Assembly: GCF_013385825.1 (NCBI RefSeq)
Contig: NZ_JACAPG010000008.1
Location: 248,001-312,000 of the forward strand
Source: Pseudomonas reactans
Lineage (GTDB): Bacteria; Pseudomonadota; Gammaproteobacteria; Pseudomonadales; Pseudomonadaceae
Length of the DNA: 64,000 bases
Direction: 5' to 3'
Below, in pieces: positions 26,105 to 34,928 of the stretch. The notes under the pieces are model-generated. The model was not told the DNA's origin and made no database searches. It was given only the letters and a program-made list of their open reading frames with translations. Position 1 is the first letter of the stretch; each line of letters begins with the position of its first letter. Both the position numbers and the translations under genes were made by a program.

Positions 26105-27324
26105 TGAGCGACATTATCCGGCGCGACCCACGCGCTGAGTGGATCGCCCGCAACCGTCTGCACCCATTGCACGCAGCGCTGCAACCGGTACTACACAGTT
26201 GGATGGGCCCCAACGGCGTGATCCGCAAGAACGTCCATGGTATCGGTTTCATCGGCCCCAATGGCATCAAGCGTATCGACCGCAGCGGCGCCCAACAGGG
26301 CGGCGCTGCCAAGCGTACGGCGGCAGTGGAAGTGCAGTTGCCACTGCATCAGGTGGCGGCGCCTGCGTTCTACATCAACGTGGTGCCGGACATGGTCGGT
26401 GGCCGCTTGAGCAGCCACGACCGCGACTTGCTCGGGCTGGCCCGGCAATTGGCAGGCAGCGACGGTGCGGTGCTGGCGGTGGTGTTTGGCGAACACAAGG
26501 AAGGCACGTTCGCCACCGCAGGCGTCGATCGCCTGCTGGTGCTGGAAGGTCACGAGTTCGACGGTTATTCACCGGAGCAACGCGTGCAGGGTTTGCGTGC
26601 TGTGGATAACCAGTTCAACCCGCGCCACTGGTTGCTGCCCGACAGCCGCAGCGGTGGTGGCGAACTGGGTCGACGGTTTGCCGCCAGCCTCAAGGAACGC
26701 CCGGCTACGCGGGTTTGGCAGATCAAGGGCGACGAGTGCATCGGCCGCGCCGGTGCGGGCCAGGAAGACTTGGCCCGCCCGCTGCCACGCCTGATTCTGG
26801 CCGCCGCTGAATGCGCCGATCCTGTCAGTGAGACACGGCATGAAGTGCTGCCCGTGGAGTTATCCACAGCCCTGGCACGCAGCCTGCCGCGCATCGAAGA
26901 CCTCGGTGCAGTGGCGGTGGACCCGGCGGCGATTCCCATGGCCGAAGCGGAATTCATTTTCTCCGGCGGCAACGGCGTGAAGGACTGGGCCTTGTTCCAC
27001 CAGACCGCGGCGGCCTTGGGCGCCACCGAAGGCGCCTCGCGGGTGGCGGTGGACGACGGCTTCATGGCGCGTGATCGCCAGGTCGGCGCCAGCGGCACCT
27101 GGGTCACGGCGCGGGTCTACGTGGCTGTGGGTATTTCCGGTGCGATCCAGCACCTGCAAGGCATCGGTGCCTGCGACAAGGTGGTGGCGATCAACCTCGA
27201 CCCTGGTTGCGACATGATCAAGCGGGCCGATCTCTCGGTCATCGGCGAAAGCGCCGCGATTCTGCAAGCCTTGATCGTTGCGGTCGAGGCCTACCGCAAC
27301 GGCGCCAAGCGCGATGCAGCTTAA
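26104..27324 (+). CDS. Electron transfer flavoprotein alpha subunit (dgc-associated)
   Basis: This 406-aa protein ends with the ETF-alpha FAD domain (SRVAVDDGFM, QVGASGTWV, VGISGAIQHLQG, AINLDP). It is about 90 residues longer than usual ETF-alpha because of an N-terminal extension (MSDIIRRDPRAEWIARNRL). It overlaps dgcB and precedes ETF-beta, so it is the dedicated ETF of the dimethylglycine operon. It lies at the PA5400 position by synteny. TTATCCACA occurs in the coding sequence at 26860-26868. Confidence 0.9.
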   Translation: MSDIIRRDPRAEWIARNRLHPLHAALQPVLHSWMGPNGVIRKNVHGIGFIGPNGIKRIDRSGAQQGGAAKRTAAVEVQLPLHQVAAPAFYINVVPDMVGGRLSSHDRDLLGLARQLAGSDGAVLAVVFGEHKEGTFATAGVDRLLVLEGHEFDGYSPEQRVQGLRAVDNQFNPRHWLLPDSRSGGGELGRRFAASLKERPATRVWQIKGDECIGRAGAGQEDLARPLPRLILAAAECADPVSETRHEVLPVELSTALARSLPRIEDLGAVAVDPAAIPMAEAEFIFSGGNGVKDWALFHQTAAALGATEGASRVAVDDGFMARDRQVGASGTWVTARVYVAVGISGAIQHLQGIGACDKVVAINLDPGCDMIKRADLSVIGESAAILQALIVAVEAYRNGAKRDAA

Positions 27325-27334
27325 GGAGATGGCC

Positions 27335-28105
27335 ATGACGACGAATGTAATCAGCCTGGTGTCCATCGGCGCCCACCCGACCTCTGGGCGTCCGCGCCGC
27401 GCCGAACAAGACGCGCGCGCAGTGGAACTCGGCCTGCAAATGGCTGGGGATAAGTTGCAGGTGCTGCACGCCGGCAACATCGCCGAACCCACTTTGCGCA
27501 GCTACCTGGGCATGGGGTTGCCGCAGTTGCACGTGCTGGAGCAACCGGCGGGCAGCGATGCCTTGCCCGTGCTCAGCGAATACCTGCGCGACGCCGGTGC
27601 CCAGGTGGTGCTTGCCGGCAGCCAGGCCGAAACCGGTGAAGGCTCGGGCATGCTGCCGTACCTGCTGGCCGAGAAATTGGGTTGGCCGCTGATTGTCGGG
27701 CTGGCGCAGGTCGAGTCCATCGACGGCGGCGTGGCCCATGTGCTGCAAGCCTTGCCACGCGGCCAGCGGCGACGCCTGAAGGTGCGCCTGCCGTTTCTGG
27801 CGACAGTGGATAACGCCGCGCCCAAGCCTCGGCAGAGTGCGTACGGCCCAGCGCAGCGCGGTGAGCTGGCGGCCCATGAAGTCGAAATCGAACAAGACGA
27901 GTTATTCACAGGCGCCGTGCTGCAACCGGCCAAGCCGCGCCCCAAGCGCCTCAAGGTGATTAAGGCCAAGAGCGGTGCTGATCGCATGAAAGCCGCCACG
28001 GCCAAGGCCAGTGGCGGCGGTGGGCAAGTGCTCAAGGGCCTGAGCCCGGAAGCGGGCGCCGAAGCCATCCTCAAGTTGTTGGTTGAGGAAGGTGTGGTTC
28101 GCTGA
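27335..28105 (+). CDS. Electron transfer flavoprotein beta subunit (dgc-associated)
   Basis: With the start MTTNVISLVSIGAHPTSG (AAGGAG 6 nt upstream) the protein is 256 aa; the ATG two codons earlier abuts the ribosome site and is less likely. The ETF-beta AMP-binding region is visible (VLAGSQAETGEGSGMLPYLLAEKLG). The C-terminus is Lys-rich (KPRPKRLKVIKAKSG) and longer than in housekeeping ETF-beta. It pairs with the preceding gene as the electron acceptor for DgcAB and is the last gene of the operon. Confidence 0.9.
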   Translation: MTTNVISLVSIGAHPTSGRPRRAEQDARAVELGLQMAGDKLQVLHAGNIAEPTLRSYLGMGLPQLHVLEQPAGSDALPVLSEYLRDAGAQVVLAGSQAETGEGSGMLPYLLAEKLGWPLIVGLAQVESIDGGVAHVLQALPRGQRRRLKVRLPFLATVDNAAPKPRQSAYGPAQRGELAAHEVEIEQDELFTGAVLQPAKPRPKRLKVIKAKSGADRMKAATAKASGGGGQVLKGLSPEAGAEAILKLLVEEGVVR

Positions 28106-28110
28106 ACCTT

Positions 28111-28208
28111 GTAGGAGCGAGCTTGCTCGCGAAGAACGTTAACGATAACGCAACGTGCCCGATTTGACGCGGCGCCCTCAGGTTCTTCGCGAGCAAGCTC
28201 GCTCCTAC
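28111..28208. repeat. REPIN, GTAGGAGCGAGC type
   Basis: Near-perfect inverted arms begin 5 bp after the ETF-beta stop. Confidence 0.92.
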
Positions 28209-28221
28209 AAGGAAATGTGGC

Positions 28222-28779
28222 TTACCCACAATCCCTGTTGACCCGTCTGTGGATAACCTGTTCGCGGTTGTCCACACCCCCTGTGAATCAAGCCCTCCAG
28301 CCCTCTGTACGAAAAATAACCAAGCTAACTGACGGTTTTTACTTGGGTTTTTCGCTGCTCCTGTGCATTTCTCCGGTCCGACTTGCCCCCATAGTCTGTT
28401 GGCGCTTCTGTGGATAACATGTTCGCTCTCGGCTGAAGCCCTTATTAATCAAGGCTTTCACCGAATTGATCAAAATGTGATCTATTTGGTTTTTTTACCG
28501 GCTAAAAACCCTGGAAACCCCGATTTGTGAAGGTTTGAGGTGGTTTTCCACAGCACTGTCCAAGTTGCCCCCAAAGTCTGTTGGTGCTTCTGTGGATAAG
28601 GTGTTCGCGTACCGCTACAGGCCACGTAAGTTGTAGTTTGTGCTGGATTGGTCAATAAATGAACAAAGCTGGTTCAAACCGACTGGCTTGAATAAGTCAC
28701 GGATTTTCTTCACTTAATTTCAGGAGGCAAGCGTAGTTGCCCACAATTGCTGTGGGTGGCTTTGTGGATAAGTTGTTGG
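28222..28779. repeat. Fourfold array of inverted DnaA-box-like pairs
   Basis: Four units each have TTRCCCMCA, exactly 17 bp, then TGTGGATAA (the complement of the DnaA box TTATCCACA). Left halves: 28222, 28383, 28565, 28737. Right halves: 28248-28256, 28409-28417, 28591-28599, 28763-28771. The first three right halves are followed by a TGTTCGC. Right halves are 161, 182 and 172 bp apart. Between units 2 and 3 lies GATCTATTTGG plus a T8 run (28479-28498), similar to an E. coli oriC 13-mer. Further near-boxes are TTTTCCACA (28546) and TTGTCCACA (28268). No gene is supported in 28212-28863. Confidence 0.75.
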
Positions 28780-28812
28780 GTAAAGGCTGGAGGGCAGGGG
28801 AATCAAGGGTTA

Positions 28813-28852
28813 TCAGGGGGTTGGGTGTTTTTTGTACAACCCAGCCCCCTGA
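28813..28852 (-). terminator. Hairpin downstream of gbcA
   Basis: TCAGGGGG(T)TGGGT pairs with ACCCA(G)CCCCCTGA around an 11-14 nt loop, 11 bp beyond the gbcA stop. There is no strong T run on the gbcA strand, so it may stop transcription weakly or protect the 3' end. Confidence 0.55.
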
Positions 28853-28863
28853 CGATCCAGAGG

Positions 28864-30159
28864 TTACTCGTGAACTGCAACACCTTTGAGGTACGGCGCT
28901 GGAGCGGCCCCCAAGTTGTTCAGCAGGCGCTCGCTGTACCAGTCCACAAAGTTCACCACGCCGAACTCATAAGTCTTGGAGTACGGACCTGGCTGGTAGG
29001 CGGTGGAGTTGATGCCGCGCTGGTTTTCTTCGGCCAGGCGACGGTCCTGGTCGTTGGTAGCGTCCCACACCTGGCGCATGCGTTCCACGTCGTAGTCCAC
29101 GCCTTCCACGGCGTCCTTGTGCACCAGCCACTTGGTGGTGACCATGGTTTCCTGGGCGCTGATTGGCCACACGGTGAACACAATGATGTGATCGCCCATG
29201 CAGTGGTTCCAGGAGTGCGGCAGGTGCAGGATGCGCATCGAGCCCAGGTCCGGGTTCTTGATGCGACCCATGAGTTTGGCGCAGCCCTGCTTGCCGTCCA
29301 GGGTCATCGACACGGTGCCCTTGAGCAGCGGCATGCGCACGATACGGTTACGCAGGCCGAAGCTGGCGTGGGCGTAAGGGATCTTCTCCGCATCCCAGGC
29401 AGCAGCAGAGGCGGCAACATGGTCCTTGAACGCCTGGTCGGCGCGCGGGTCGGTGACGTCGTCCCATTCCAGCAGGGTTTTCAGCAGTTCCGGGTGCGAA
29501 GCATTGCAGTGGTAGCACTCGCGGTTGTTTTCCAGCACCAGCTTCCAGTTGGCTTTCTCCATCAAGGTGGTGGTAATCGCCACCTTGGTGTTCTCCATGT
29601 CGTAGGGTTCCATGTAATGGTTCAGCGTCGACAGGAAGTCATCGATGGCCGGCGGGTTCTCCGCCAGGCTGATGAAGATGTAGCCACCGGCCGTCTTCAC
29701 GTTGACCGGCTTGAGGCCGTACTGCTTCATGTCGAAGTCGGCACCCATCTCGGTGCCGGCAAACAGCAGGCGGCCGTCCAGTTCGTAGGTCCACTGGTGG
29801 TAGTGGCAGACCAGTTTGGCGACCTTGCCCTTTTCACTGGTGCACAAGCGCGAGCCCCGGTGACGGCACACGTTGTGGAACGCGTGCACCACGCCTTCGG
29901 CACCCCGGATCACGATGATCGGGTTCTTGCCGATTTGCAGGGTCAGGTAGTTGCCCTTGGCGGGGATTTCGCAGGTCATGCCGGCGATCAACCACTCTTT
30001 CTGGAAGATCTCCTGCATGTCGATATCAAACAACCGCTCATCAGAGTAGAACGGCTGCGGCAGCGAGAAAGTGCGCTCGCGCTCTTGCAGCATTTGCGCG
30101 GTGGCCTTGCGTGCGGGTTCCAGCGGATCGCCCAAGCTTAAGGTTGCGGTGACGTCCAT
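28864..30159 (-). CDS. gbcA: Glycine betaine demethylase, Rieske oxygenase GbcA
   Basis: The start MDVTATLSLGDPLEPAR follows GAGGA and gives 431 aa, the family length; longer readings are unsupported. The Rieske motif CRHRGSRLC ... CHYHQW (about residues 96-119) and the mononuclear iron site in ENNRECYHCNASHPE are clear. With GbcB it demethylates glycine betaine to dimethylglycine, releasing formaldehyde. It is divergent from gbcB. A GTCG-N17-GTCG repeat lies 131 bp upstream of the start. Confidence 0.95.
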   Translation of the reverse strand: MDVTATLSLGDPLEPARKATAQMLQERERTFSLPQPFYSDERLFDIDMQEIFQKEWLIAGMTCEIPAKGNYLTLQIGKNPIIVIRGAEGVVHAFHNVCRHRGSRLCTSEKGKVAKLVCHYHQWTYELDGRLLFAGTEMGADFDMKQYGLKPVNVKTAGGYIFISLAENPPAIDDFLSTLNHYMEPYDMENTKVAITTTLMEKANWKLVLENNRECYHCNASHPELLKTLLEWDDVTDPRADQAFKDHVAASAAAWDAEKIPYAHASFGLRNRIVRMPLLKGTVSMTLDGKQGCAKLMGRIKNPDLGSMRILHLPHSWNHCMGDHIIVFTVWPISAQETMVTTKWLVHKDAVEGVDYDVERMRQVWDATNDQDRRLAEENQRGINSTAYQPGPYSKTYEFGVVNFVDWYSERLLNNLGAAPAPYLKGVAVHE

Positions 30160-30289
30160 CGTGTGTGTCCTCATGGCCATTCTGTGTGGCCGAGATAAGT
30201 GGCTAATCAGGTTTGCAGCAAGGCGTAAAAAAAGCGTCTGTGTTGGGAGCGAGTGTGGGGCCGCCGATGGGCCGAACCTTATCCATGGG

Positions 30290-30314
30290 CGACATGGCCC
30301 AATCTGTTCCCGAC
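30290..30314 (-). promoter_or_regulatory. GTCG-N17-GTCG repeat upstream of gbcA
   Basis: On the gbcA strand GTCG occurs at 30314-30311 and 30293-30290, 21 bp apart. A similar plus-strand pair for gbcB, GTCGC at 30341 and 30361, is 20 bp apart. These are candidate GbdR sites. Confidence 0.5.
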
Positions 30315-30439
30315 GCGCAACCCTAGGTCGTTGGGGCCTGGTCGCGATAAGTATGTGAATGTCGCAGATAGGTAAATGGATGGTTCTGGCGTTACGCAGA
30401 ATCGCCACCATAAGGCCGATGTCGGCGGTGGAGAACAAC

Positions 30440-31540
30440 ATGTCCAATAATTTCCTGAATCCGGTAACCACCCAGACCTGGGCCAATGGTCGGCACATTG
30501 TCCGTTGCGTCAAAGTCATCCAGGAAACCTGGGACGTGCGCACCTTCTGTTTCATGGCCGACCAGCCGATCCTGTTCTTTTTCAAGCCGGGGCAATTCGT
30601 CACCCTGGAGCTGGAAATCGAAGGCCAGCCGATCATGCGCTCCTACACCATCTCCAGCTCACCGTCGGTGCCGTACAGTTTCTCGGTGACCATCAAGCGC
30701 GTGCCGGGCGGCAAGGTTTCCAACTGGTTGCACGACACCCTGCATGAAGGGCAAGAGCTGGCGGTGCACGGGCCGGTAGGCTTGTTCAATGCCATCGACT
30801 TCCCAAGCCCGAAAGTGTTGTACCTCAGCGGCGGTGTGGGGATAACGCCAGTCATGTCCATGGCGCGCTGGTTCTACGACACCAACGCCAACGTCGACAT
30901 GACGTTTATCCACAGCGCCCGTTCGCCCAAGGACATCATCTACCACCGTGAGCTGGAACACATGGCGTCGCGGATCGATAACTTCAGCCTGCACCTGATC
31001 TGCGAGAAACACGGCTTGGGTGAGCCATGGGCGGGTTATCGCGGTTACCTGAATCACAAGATGCTCGAACTGATGGTGCCGGACTTCCTGGAGCGCGAAG
31101 TGTTCTGCTGCGGGCCTACGCCGTACATGAACGCGGTGAAGCGCCTGCTGGAAGTGGCGGGTTTCGACATGACGCGTTACCACGAGGAATCGTTCGGCGC
31201 CACGCCGCCGGAAGCCCGTGCGGATGCGGTCGAACAAGCCGAACAAGCCGCCGACGCGCCGGAAATCGATCTGGCGGATCTGCATCAGGTGGAGTTCATT
31301 GCGTCGGGCAAAAGCATTCGTGTGGCACCTGGCGAAACCGTACATGCCGCGGCTGCCAAGCTCGGCCTGTTGATCCCGAAAGCCTGCGGCATGGGCATCT
31401 GCGGCACGTGCAAGGTGATGAAACTGGGGGGCGAGGTCGAGATGGACCACAACGGCGGGATTACGGAAGAAGACGAAGCCGAAGGCTACATCCTGTCGTG
31501 CTGCAGCGTGCCGAAGGGCGATGTGCGCATCGAATTCTGA
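30440..31540 (+). CDS. gbcB: Glycine betaine demethylase, ferredoxin reductase GbcB
   Basis: The start MSNNFLNPVTTQTWANG has GGAG 6 nt upstream and gives 366 aa as in P. aeruginosa. The domains in order are an FAD domain (MRSYTISSSP), an NAD domain (GGVGITPVMSM, FCCGPTPYM) and a C-terminal plant-type 2Fe-2S ferredoxin (CGMGICGTCKVM ... CCSVP). It passes electrons from NADH to the GbcA Rieske centre. Confidence 0.95.
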   Translation: MSNNFLNPVTTQTWANGRHIVRCVKVIQETWDVRTFCFMADQPILFFFKPGQFVTLELEIEGQPIMRSYTISSSPSVPYSFSVTIKRVPGGKVSNWLHDTLHEGQELAVHGPVGLFNAIDFPSPKVLYLSGGVGITPVMSMARWFYDTNANVDMTFIHSARSPKDIIYHRELEHMASRIDNFSLHLICEKHGLGEPWAGYRGYLNHKMLELMVPDFLEREVFCCGPTPYMNAVKRLLEVAGFDMTRYHEESFGATPPEARADAVEQAEQAADAPEIDLADLHQVEFIASGKSIRVAPGETVHAAAAKLGLLIPKACGMGICGTCKVMKLGGEVEMDHNGGITEEDEAEGYILSCCSVPKGDVRIEF

Positions 31541-31553
31541 GGCAATCCCCGTT

Positions 31554-31617
31554 GTAGGAGCCGGCTTGCCGGCGATAGCGATCCTAAGGCCGCCATCGCC
31601 GGCAAGCCGGCTCCTAC
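31554..31617. repeat. REPIN, GTAGGAGCCGGC type
   Basis: A short-loop inverted pair lies 13 bp after the gbcB stop. Confidence 0.92.
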
Positions 31618-31626
31618 AGTTATGGG

Positions 31627-31824
31627 TTAGCGGACGAAAACGTTGATGAGGTACGCGCCGGATGCTGTCATTTCGAACTCTTTCCCAGTGATGGTAAAGG
31701 TTCTTGAAGGCTCGATGATGGTGTCGCCGACGTTCGCCAGCTTCCTAAGATCGTCCAAGCTGACGAGCGTGGCGTTGACGTCGGCGCGCAGTTGCGAATC
31801 AGTGGTGTAGCATTGAATTTCCAT
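31627..31824 (-). CDS. Small hypothetical protein (65 aa)
   Basis: The protein starts MEIQCYTTDSQLRADVNATL and ends SGAYLINVFVR. GAGG lies 9 nt before the ATG, which supports translation. It is predicted soluble, with no signal or membrane segment; the pattern suggests a small beta-rich fold. Its upstream region has a CCCCGAA/TTCGGGG hairpin at 31880-31909. I do not recognise the family. Confidence 0.5.
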   Translation of the reverse strand: MEIQCYTTDSQLRADVNATLVSLDDLRKLANVGDTIIEPSRTFTITGKEFEMTASGAYLINVFVR

Positions 31825-32000
31825 GATGTTGGCCTCGATAGGATTTCCATTTCCAGCCGACTATTCGGCAGGCAGTCAGCCCCGAAGTAACGCGTCCGTT
31901 TGTTCGGGGTGACAAGATCCTATCCAATACAGGGGGTAGATAGATACTGTCAGAAATACGTACAAACAGTCTCTGAAAAAGCGCTGAAAGCCCCGTCGTT

Positions 32001-33041
32001 TCAGGCTCCCATCACTTTCCGTATGTCCCCAGCCAATTCTCTTACACGTTCTTCCTCGGTATCCCACGCACACATGAAGCGTGCACCGCCTTTGCCGATA
32101 AAGGTGTAGAAACGCCAGCCCTTGGCGGTCAACGCGGCAATCGCCGGTTCCGAGAGTTGCAGGAACACGCCGTTTGCCTGCACCGGGAACATCAACTCCA
32201 CGCCGGGAATATCCGCCACCAGGCTGCTCAGCAGTTGAGCGCAGTGGTTGGCGTGACGCGCATGTTTGAGCCAGGCGTCGTTTTCCAGCAGGCCTACCCA
32301 CGGCGCGGACAGGAAGCGCATTTTCGAGGCCAGTTGGCCGGCCTGCTTGCAGCGGTAGTCGAAGTCTTCGGCCAGCTTGTGGTTGAAGAACAGGATCGCT
32401 TCACCCACGGCCATACCGTTCTTGGTGCCGCCAAAGCACAGCACGTCCACGCCGGCTTTCCAGGTCAGGTCGGCGGGCGAGCAGCCGAGGAACGCGCAGG
32501 CGTTGGAGAAGCGCGCGCCGTCCATGTGCAGGTTCAGCCCCAACTCTTTGCAGGTCACGCTGATGGCGCGTATTTCATCCGGGGTATACACGCTGCCGAC
32601 TTCCGTGGCTTGGGTCAGGGTAACCACGCGTGGTTTGGGGTAGTGAATGTCTTGGCGCTTGAGGGCGATCTCGCGGATCGACTCCGGGGTCAGCTTGCCG
32701 TTTTCGGTGCGGGCGGTAAGCAGCTTGGAGCCGTTGGAGAAAAACTCCGGCGCGCCGCATTCGTCGGTTTCGACGTGGGCGGTTTCCGAGCAAATCACGC
32801 TATGGTAGCTCTGGCACAACGAGGACAGCGCCAGGGAGTTGGCGGCGGTGCCGTTGAAGGCGAAGAACACTTCGCAGTCGGTTTCGAACAGGTTGCGGAA
32901 ACCGTCGGCGGCGCGGTGGGTCCATTCATCATCGCCGTAGGCGCGTTGATGGCCCTGGTTGGCTTGTTCCATGGCGGCCCAGGCTTCCGGGCAGATACCG
33001 GAATAGTTGTCACTGGCGAATTGTTGGCTCTTGTCGGTCAT
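32001..33041 (-). CDS. ltaE: Low-specificity L-threonine aldolase
   Basis: The start MTDKSQQFASDNYSGICPEAW follows AGGA and gives 346 aa. The PLP fold-type I features are clear: GTAANSLALSSL, the Asp of HMDGARFSNA and the Schiff-base Lys in CFGGTKNGMAVGEAI. It cleaves threonine or allo-threonine to glycine and acetaldehyde, or runs in reverse, which links it to the glycine made by the adjacent sarcosine pathway. P. aeruginosa has the same gene between gbcB and glyA1. Confidence 0.93.
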   Translation of the reverse strand: MTDKSQQFASDNYSGICPEAWAAMEQANQGHQRAYGDDEWTHRAADGFRNLFETDCEVFFAFNGTAANSLALSSLCQSYHSVICSETAHVETDECGAPEFFSNGSKLLTARTENGKLTPESIREIALKRQDIHYPKPRVVTLTQATEVGSVYTPDEIRAISVTCKELGLNLHMDGARFSNACAFLGCSPADLTWKAGVDVLCFGGTKNGMAVGEAILFFNHKLAEDFDYRCKQAGQLASKMRFLSAPWVGLLENDAWLKHARHANHCAQLLSSLVADIPGVELMFPVQANGVFLQLSEPAIAALTAKGWRFYTFIGKGGARFMCAWDTEEERVRELAGDIRKVMGA

Positions 33042-33131
33042 GGCCCATTCCTGTGGTCGATGTTGGTGCGCACTGTAACCAAGATTGTCGCGGGTGCGCA
33101 CGTACTGTAAATGCAAAGTCACTGGGGAATT

Positions 33132-33860
33132 ATGCACGGTACTCAAACAATTCCTGTCGGACGCGTCCGTGATGGCGCTTTGGATCTGCTCAAGTGGCTG
33201 GCGCTGTTGAGTATGGTGCTGGACCACTTGCGCTATGTTGGTTTGAGCCTGGACGGCCTGTATGTGCCGGGGCGCCTGGCGTTCCCGTGGTTTTGCCTGG
33301 CGATTGCGGCGAATCTGCACCGGGTCAGGAGCGCGCCCGTGACAGGCCAATGGCGCTATTTGGGCTGGCTGTTGCTGTTTAGTGTGATCAGTGAAGTGCC
33401 GTATCGGATGTTTATCGAGGATGCTGATACGTTGAACGTGTTGCCGACCTTGGCGTTGGGCCTTCTAGTTGCCCGAGGATGGCAGCAAAAGGTTCTAGTC
33501 GATCGAGGATTGGCACTGATTGCCGTTATGTTGGCAGCGGTATTTTCCACTCACCTGATGTTCGGTTTTTTCGGTGTATTGCTCCCGTTGGCGATGCTGC
33601 TGGTATTCCGGCAACCATGGTATTTCAGCATAGTGCCAGGATTGGTGTGCGTGGCTGCCAACCAATGGCAGACTTTACTCAATAGCGGTACGGCTATAGC
33701 GTTAATGGGGTTGGCCGCCTGCCTGATTGCGCCACTAGCCGGGCTTGTCTTGTTACGAAAAGCTGGGCATCTCTCGCTGCCTGCAATGAGACGATGGGCA
33801 TACGCCCTGTATCCGTTGCATTTTTTGCTCTTGTTGATGGTTCGGCAGGCCATCGGCTGA
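33132..33860 (+). CDS. TraX-family membrane protein
   Basis: With the start MHGTQTIPVGRVRDGALDLLKW (GGGG just upstream) the protein is 242 aa; an ATG seven codons earlier is possible. About seven hydrophobic segments and the motifs DLLKWLALLSMVLDHLRYV at the N-terminus and YALYPLHFLLLLMVR at the C-terminus are typical of TraX/acyltransferase-3-like proteins. TraX acetylates pilin in F plasmids; the chromosomal members are uncharacterised. It is divergent from ltaE. The downstream neighbour ends 13 bp away on the other strand. Confidence 0.85.
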   Translation: MHGTQTIPVGRVRDGALDLLKWLALLSMVLDHLRYVGLSLDGLYVPGRLAFPWFCLAIAANLHRVRSAPVTGQWRYLGWLLLFSVISEVPYRMFIEDADTLNVLPTLALGLLVARGWQQKVLVDRGLALIAVMLAAVFSTHLMFGFFGVLLPLAMLLVFRQPWYFSIVPGLVCVAANQWQTLLNSGTAIALMGLAACLIAPLAGLVLLRKAGHLSLPAMRRWAYALYPLHFLLLLMVRQAIG

Positions 33861-33873
33861 CAGCGAGCATCCA

Positions 33874-34908
33874 CTATCGCCAGTGTTTATCGAGCCATTG
33901 TGGGGGAAACGGATGAGCCGCGTAGAGTTCGAGCATTTTTCGAACGTCGCTTTCGAACCCTTCCCTTAGCCATTGGTGATAGTGCCGCGAAATATCACGA
34001 CTATGTGCCGCAATGGCCGTTTCATCGACAATGCACTGCGCCGCCATGATTCCCGACATCAGAGCCTTGAGGACCCCATGAGACGCGCCAGGGTCCAGCA
34101 CACTGGCAGCATCCCCGATGATGAGGTAGCCGTTGCCAGCGGTCTGATCACAAATCCTCCAGGTGACATCAGCCCCTTGTATCCTTCCGATACATGGCAG
34201 TTGCTCAAGCGAGGCTGGAATCGCTGATGCCTTGGGCGCGTGATTCTGCCCGAAGTACAGGCGTGTCCAATGATACAGCTCATGCTCTATATGTGCGGTC
34301 CAGTACCAGCCCTGGCGATCCGCAAAGATCCCCAGGGCATCCTCTTCAACGCTCCCGCGTTTGTAACCGTACAAGGCTGTAAGTGCCGGTGAGCGTCGAT
34401 GCGAGACCAGCCCAAGTTGACGTGCCAGCCAACCATGAGCGCCACTTGCATCAATCAGATGTCTGCACAACAGTTGCTCTGTTTGGGTTCGTACGCCTAC
34501 GACGCGATTTTTTTCCACGAGCAGCTGTTTGGCATTGCAGGGCTGTAGCGCGTGCACGCCCGATGCAATTGCTTTATCCAATAAAAAACCATCAAGCATT
34601 ACTCTTGGTATCTGGAATCCTTGCCAGGGCCCATTGTGGTCTTCTCCAAAGGGAACAAAGCAGCGTTTCGTTTCCCACTTAACCCATGTCCCCGTGTGGC
34701 GGATGAAGGGCCCGTCGAGAACTTTCCCCGCCACACCCAGTTGTCGTAAAAGTGGTTCGATACCGGGGTGCAGTGTTTCCCCGGGGCGTTGGCGCGGAAA
34801 CGCGAGGCGCTCAACAAGTGCGACCTTCAGGCCATGTTGAGCGCAGGAAATAGCTGCCGAACAACCCGCTGGTCCGGCACCTATTATGACGACATCATAG
34901 TGTTTCAT
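33874..34908 (-). CDS. FAD-dependent oxidoreductase, LodB/tryptophan-halogenase-like
   Basis: The start MKHYDVVIIGAGPAGCSA gives 345 aa. It has the GxGxxG FAD motif (residues 10-15), a PGETLHPGIEPLLRQLG segment (42-58) like the GES(L) motif of halogenases and LodB, and a C-terminal FAD motif IGDAASVLDPGASHG (264-278). The halogenase motif WxWxIP is only partly kept (GWYWTAHI, 200-207), so halogenation is unlikely. LodB-type proteins help build the Cys-Trp quinone cofactor of a partner oxidase. It starts 20 bp after the 732-aa gene and should be co-transcribed. Base use is AT-richer than its neighbours. Confidence 0.8.
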   Translation of the reverse strand: MKHYDVVIIGAGPAGCSAAISCAQHGLKVALVERLAFPRQRPGETLHPGIEPLLRQLGVAGKVLDGPFIRHTGTWVKWETKRCFVPFGEDHNGPWQGFQIPRVMLDGFLLDKAIASGVHALQPCNAKQLLVEKNRVVGVRTQTEQLLCRHLIDASGAHGWLARQLGLVSHRRSPALTALYGYKRGSVEEDALGIFADRQGWYWTAHIEHELYHWTRLYFGQNHAPKASAIPASLEQLPCIGRIQGADVTWRICDQTAGNGYLIIGDAASVLDPGASHGVLKALMSGIMAAQCIVDETAIAAHSRDISRHYHQWLREGFESDVRKMLELYAAHPFPPQWLDKHWR

Positions 34909-34928
34909 TGGCGGTGATCTTGTATTTG

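Noticed and set aside
28217..28417. 66-codon reading inside the DnaA-box array
   Set aside because: It spans the repeats, lacks a ribosome site and has no recognisable protein features.
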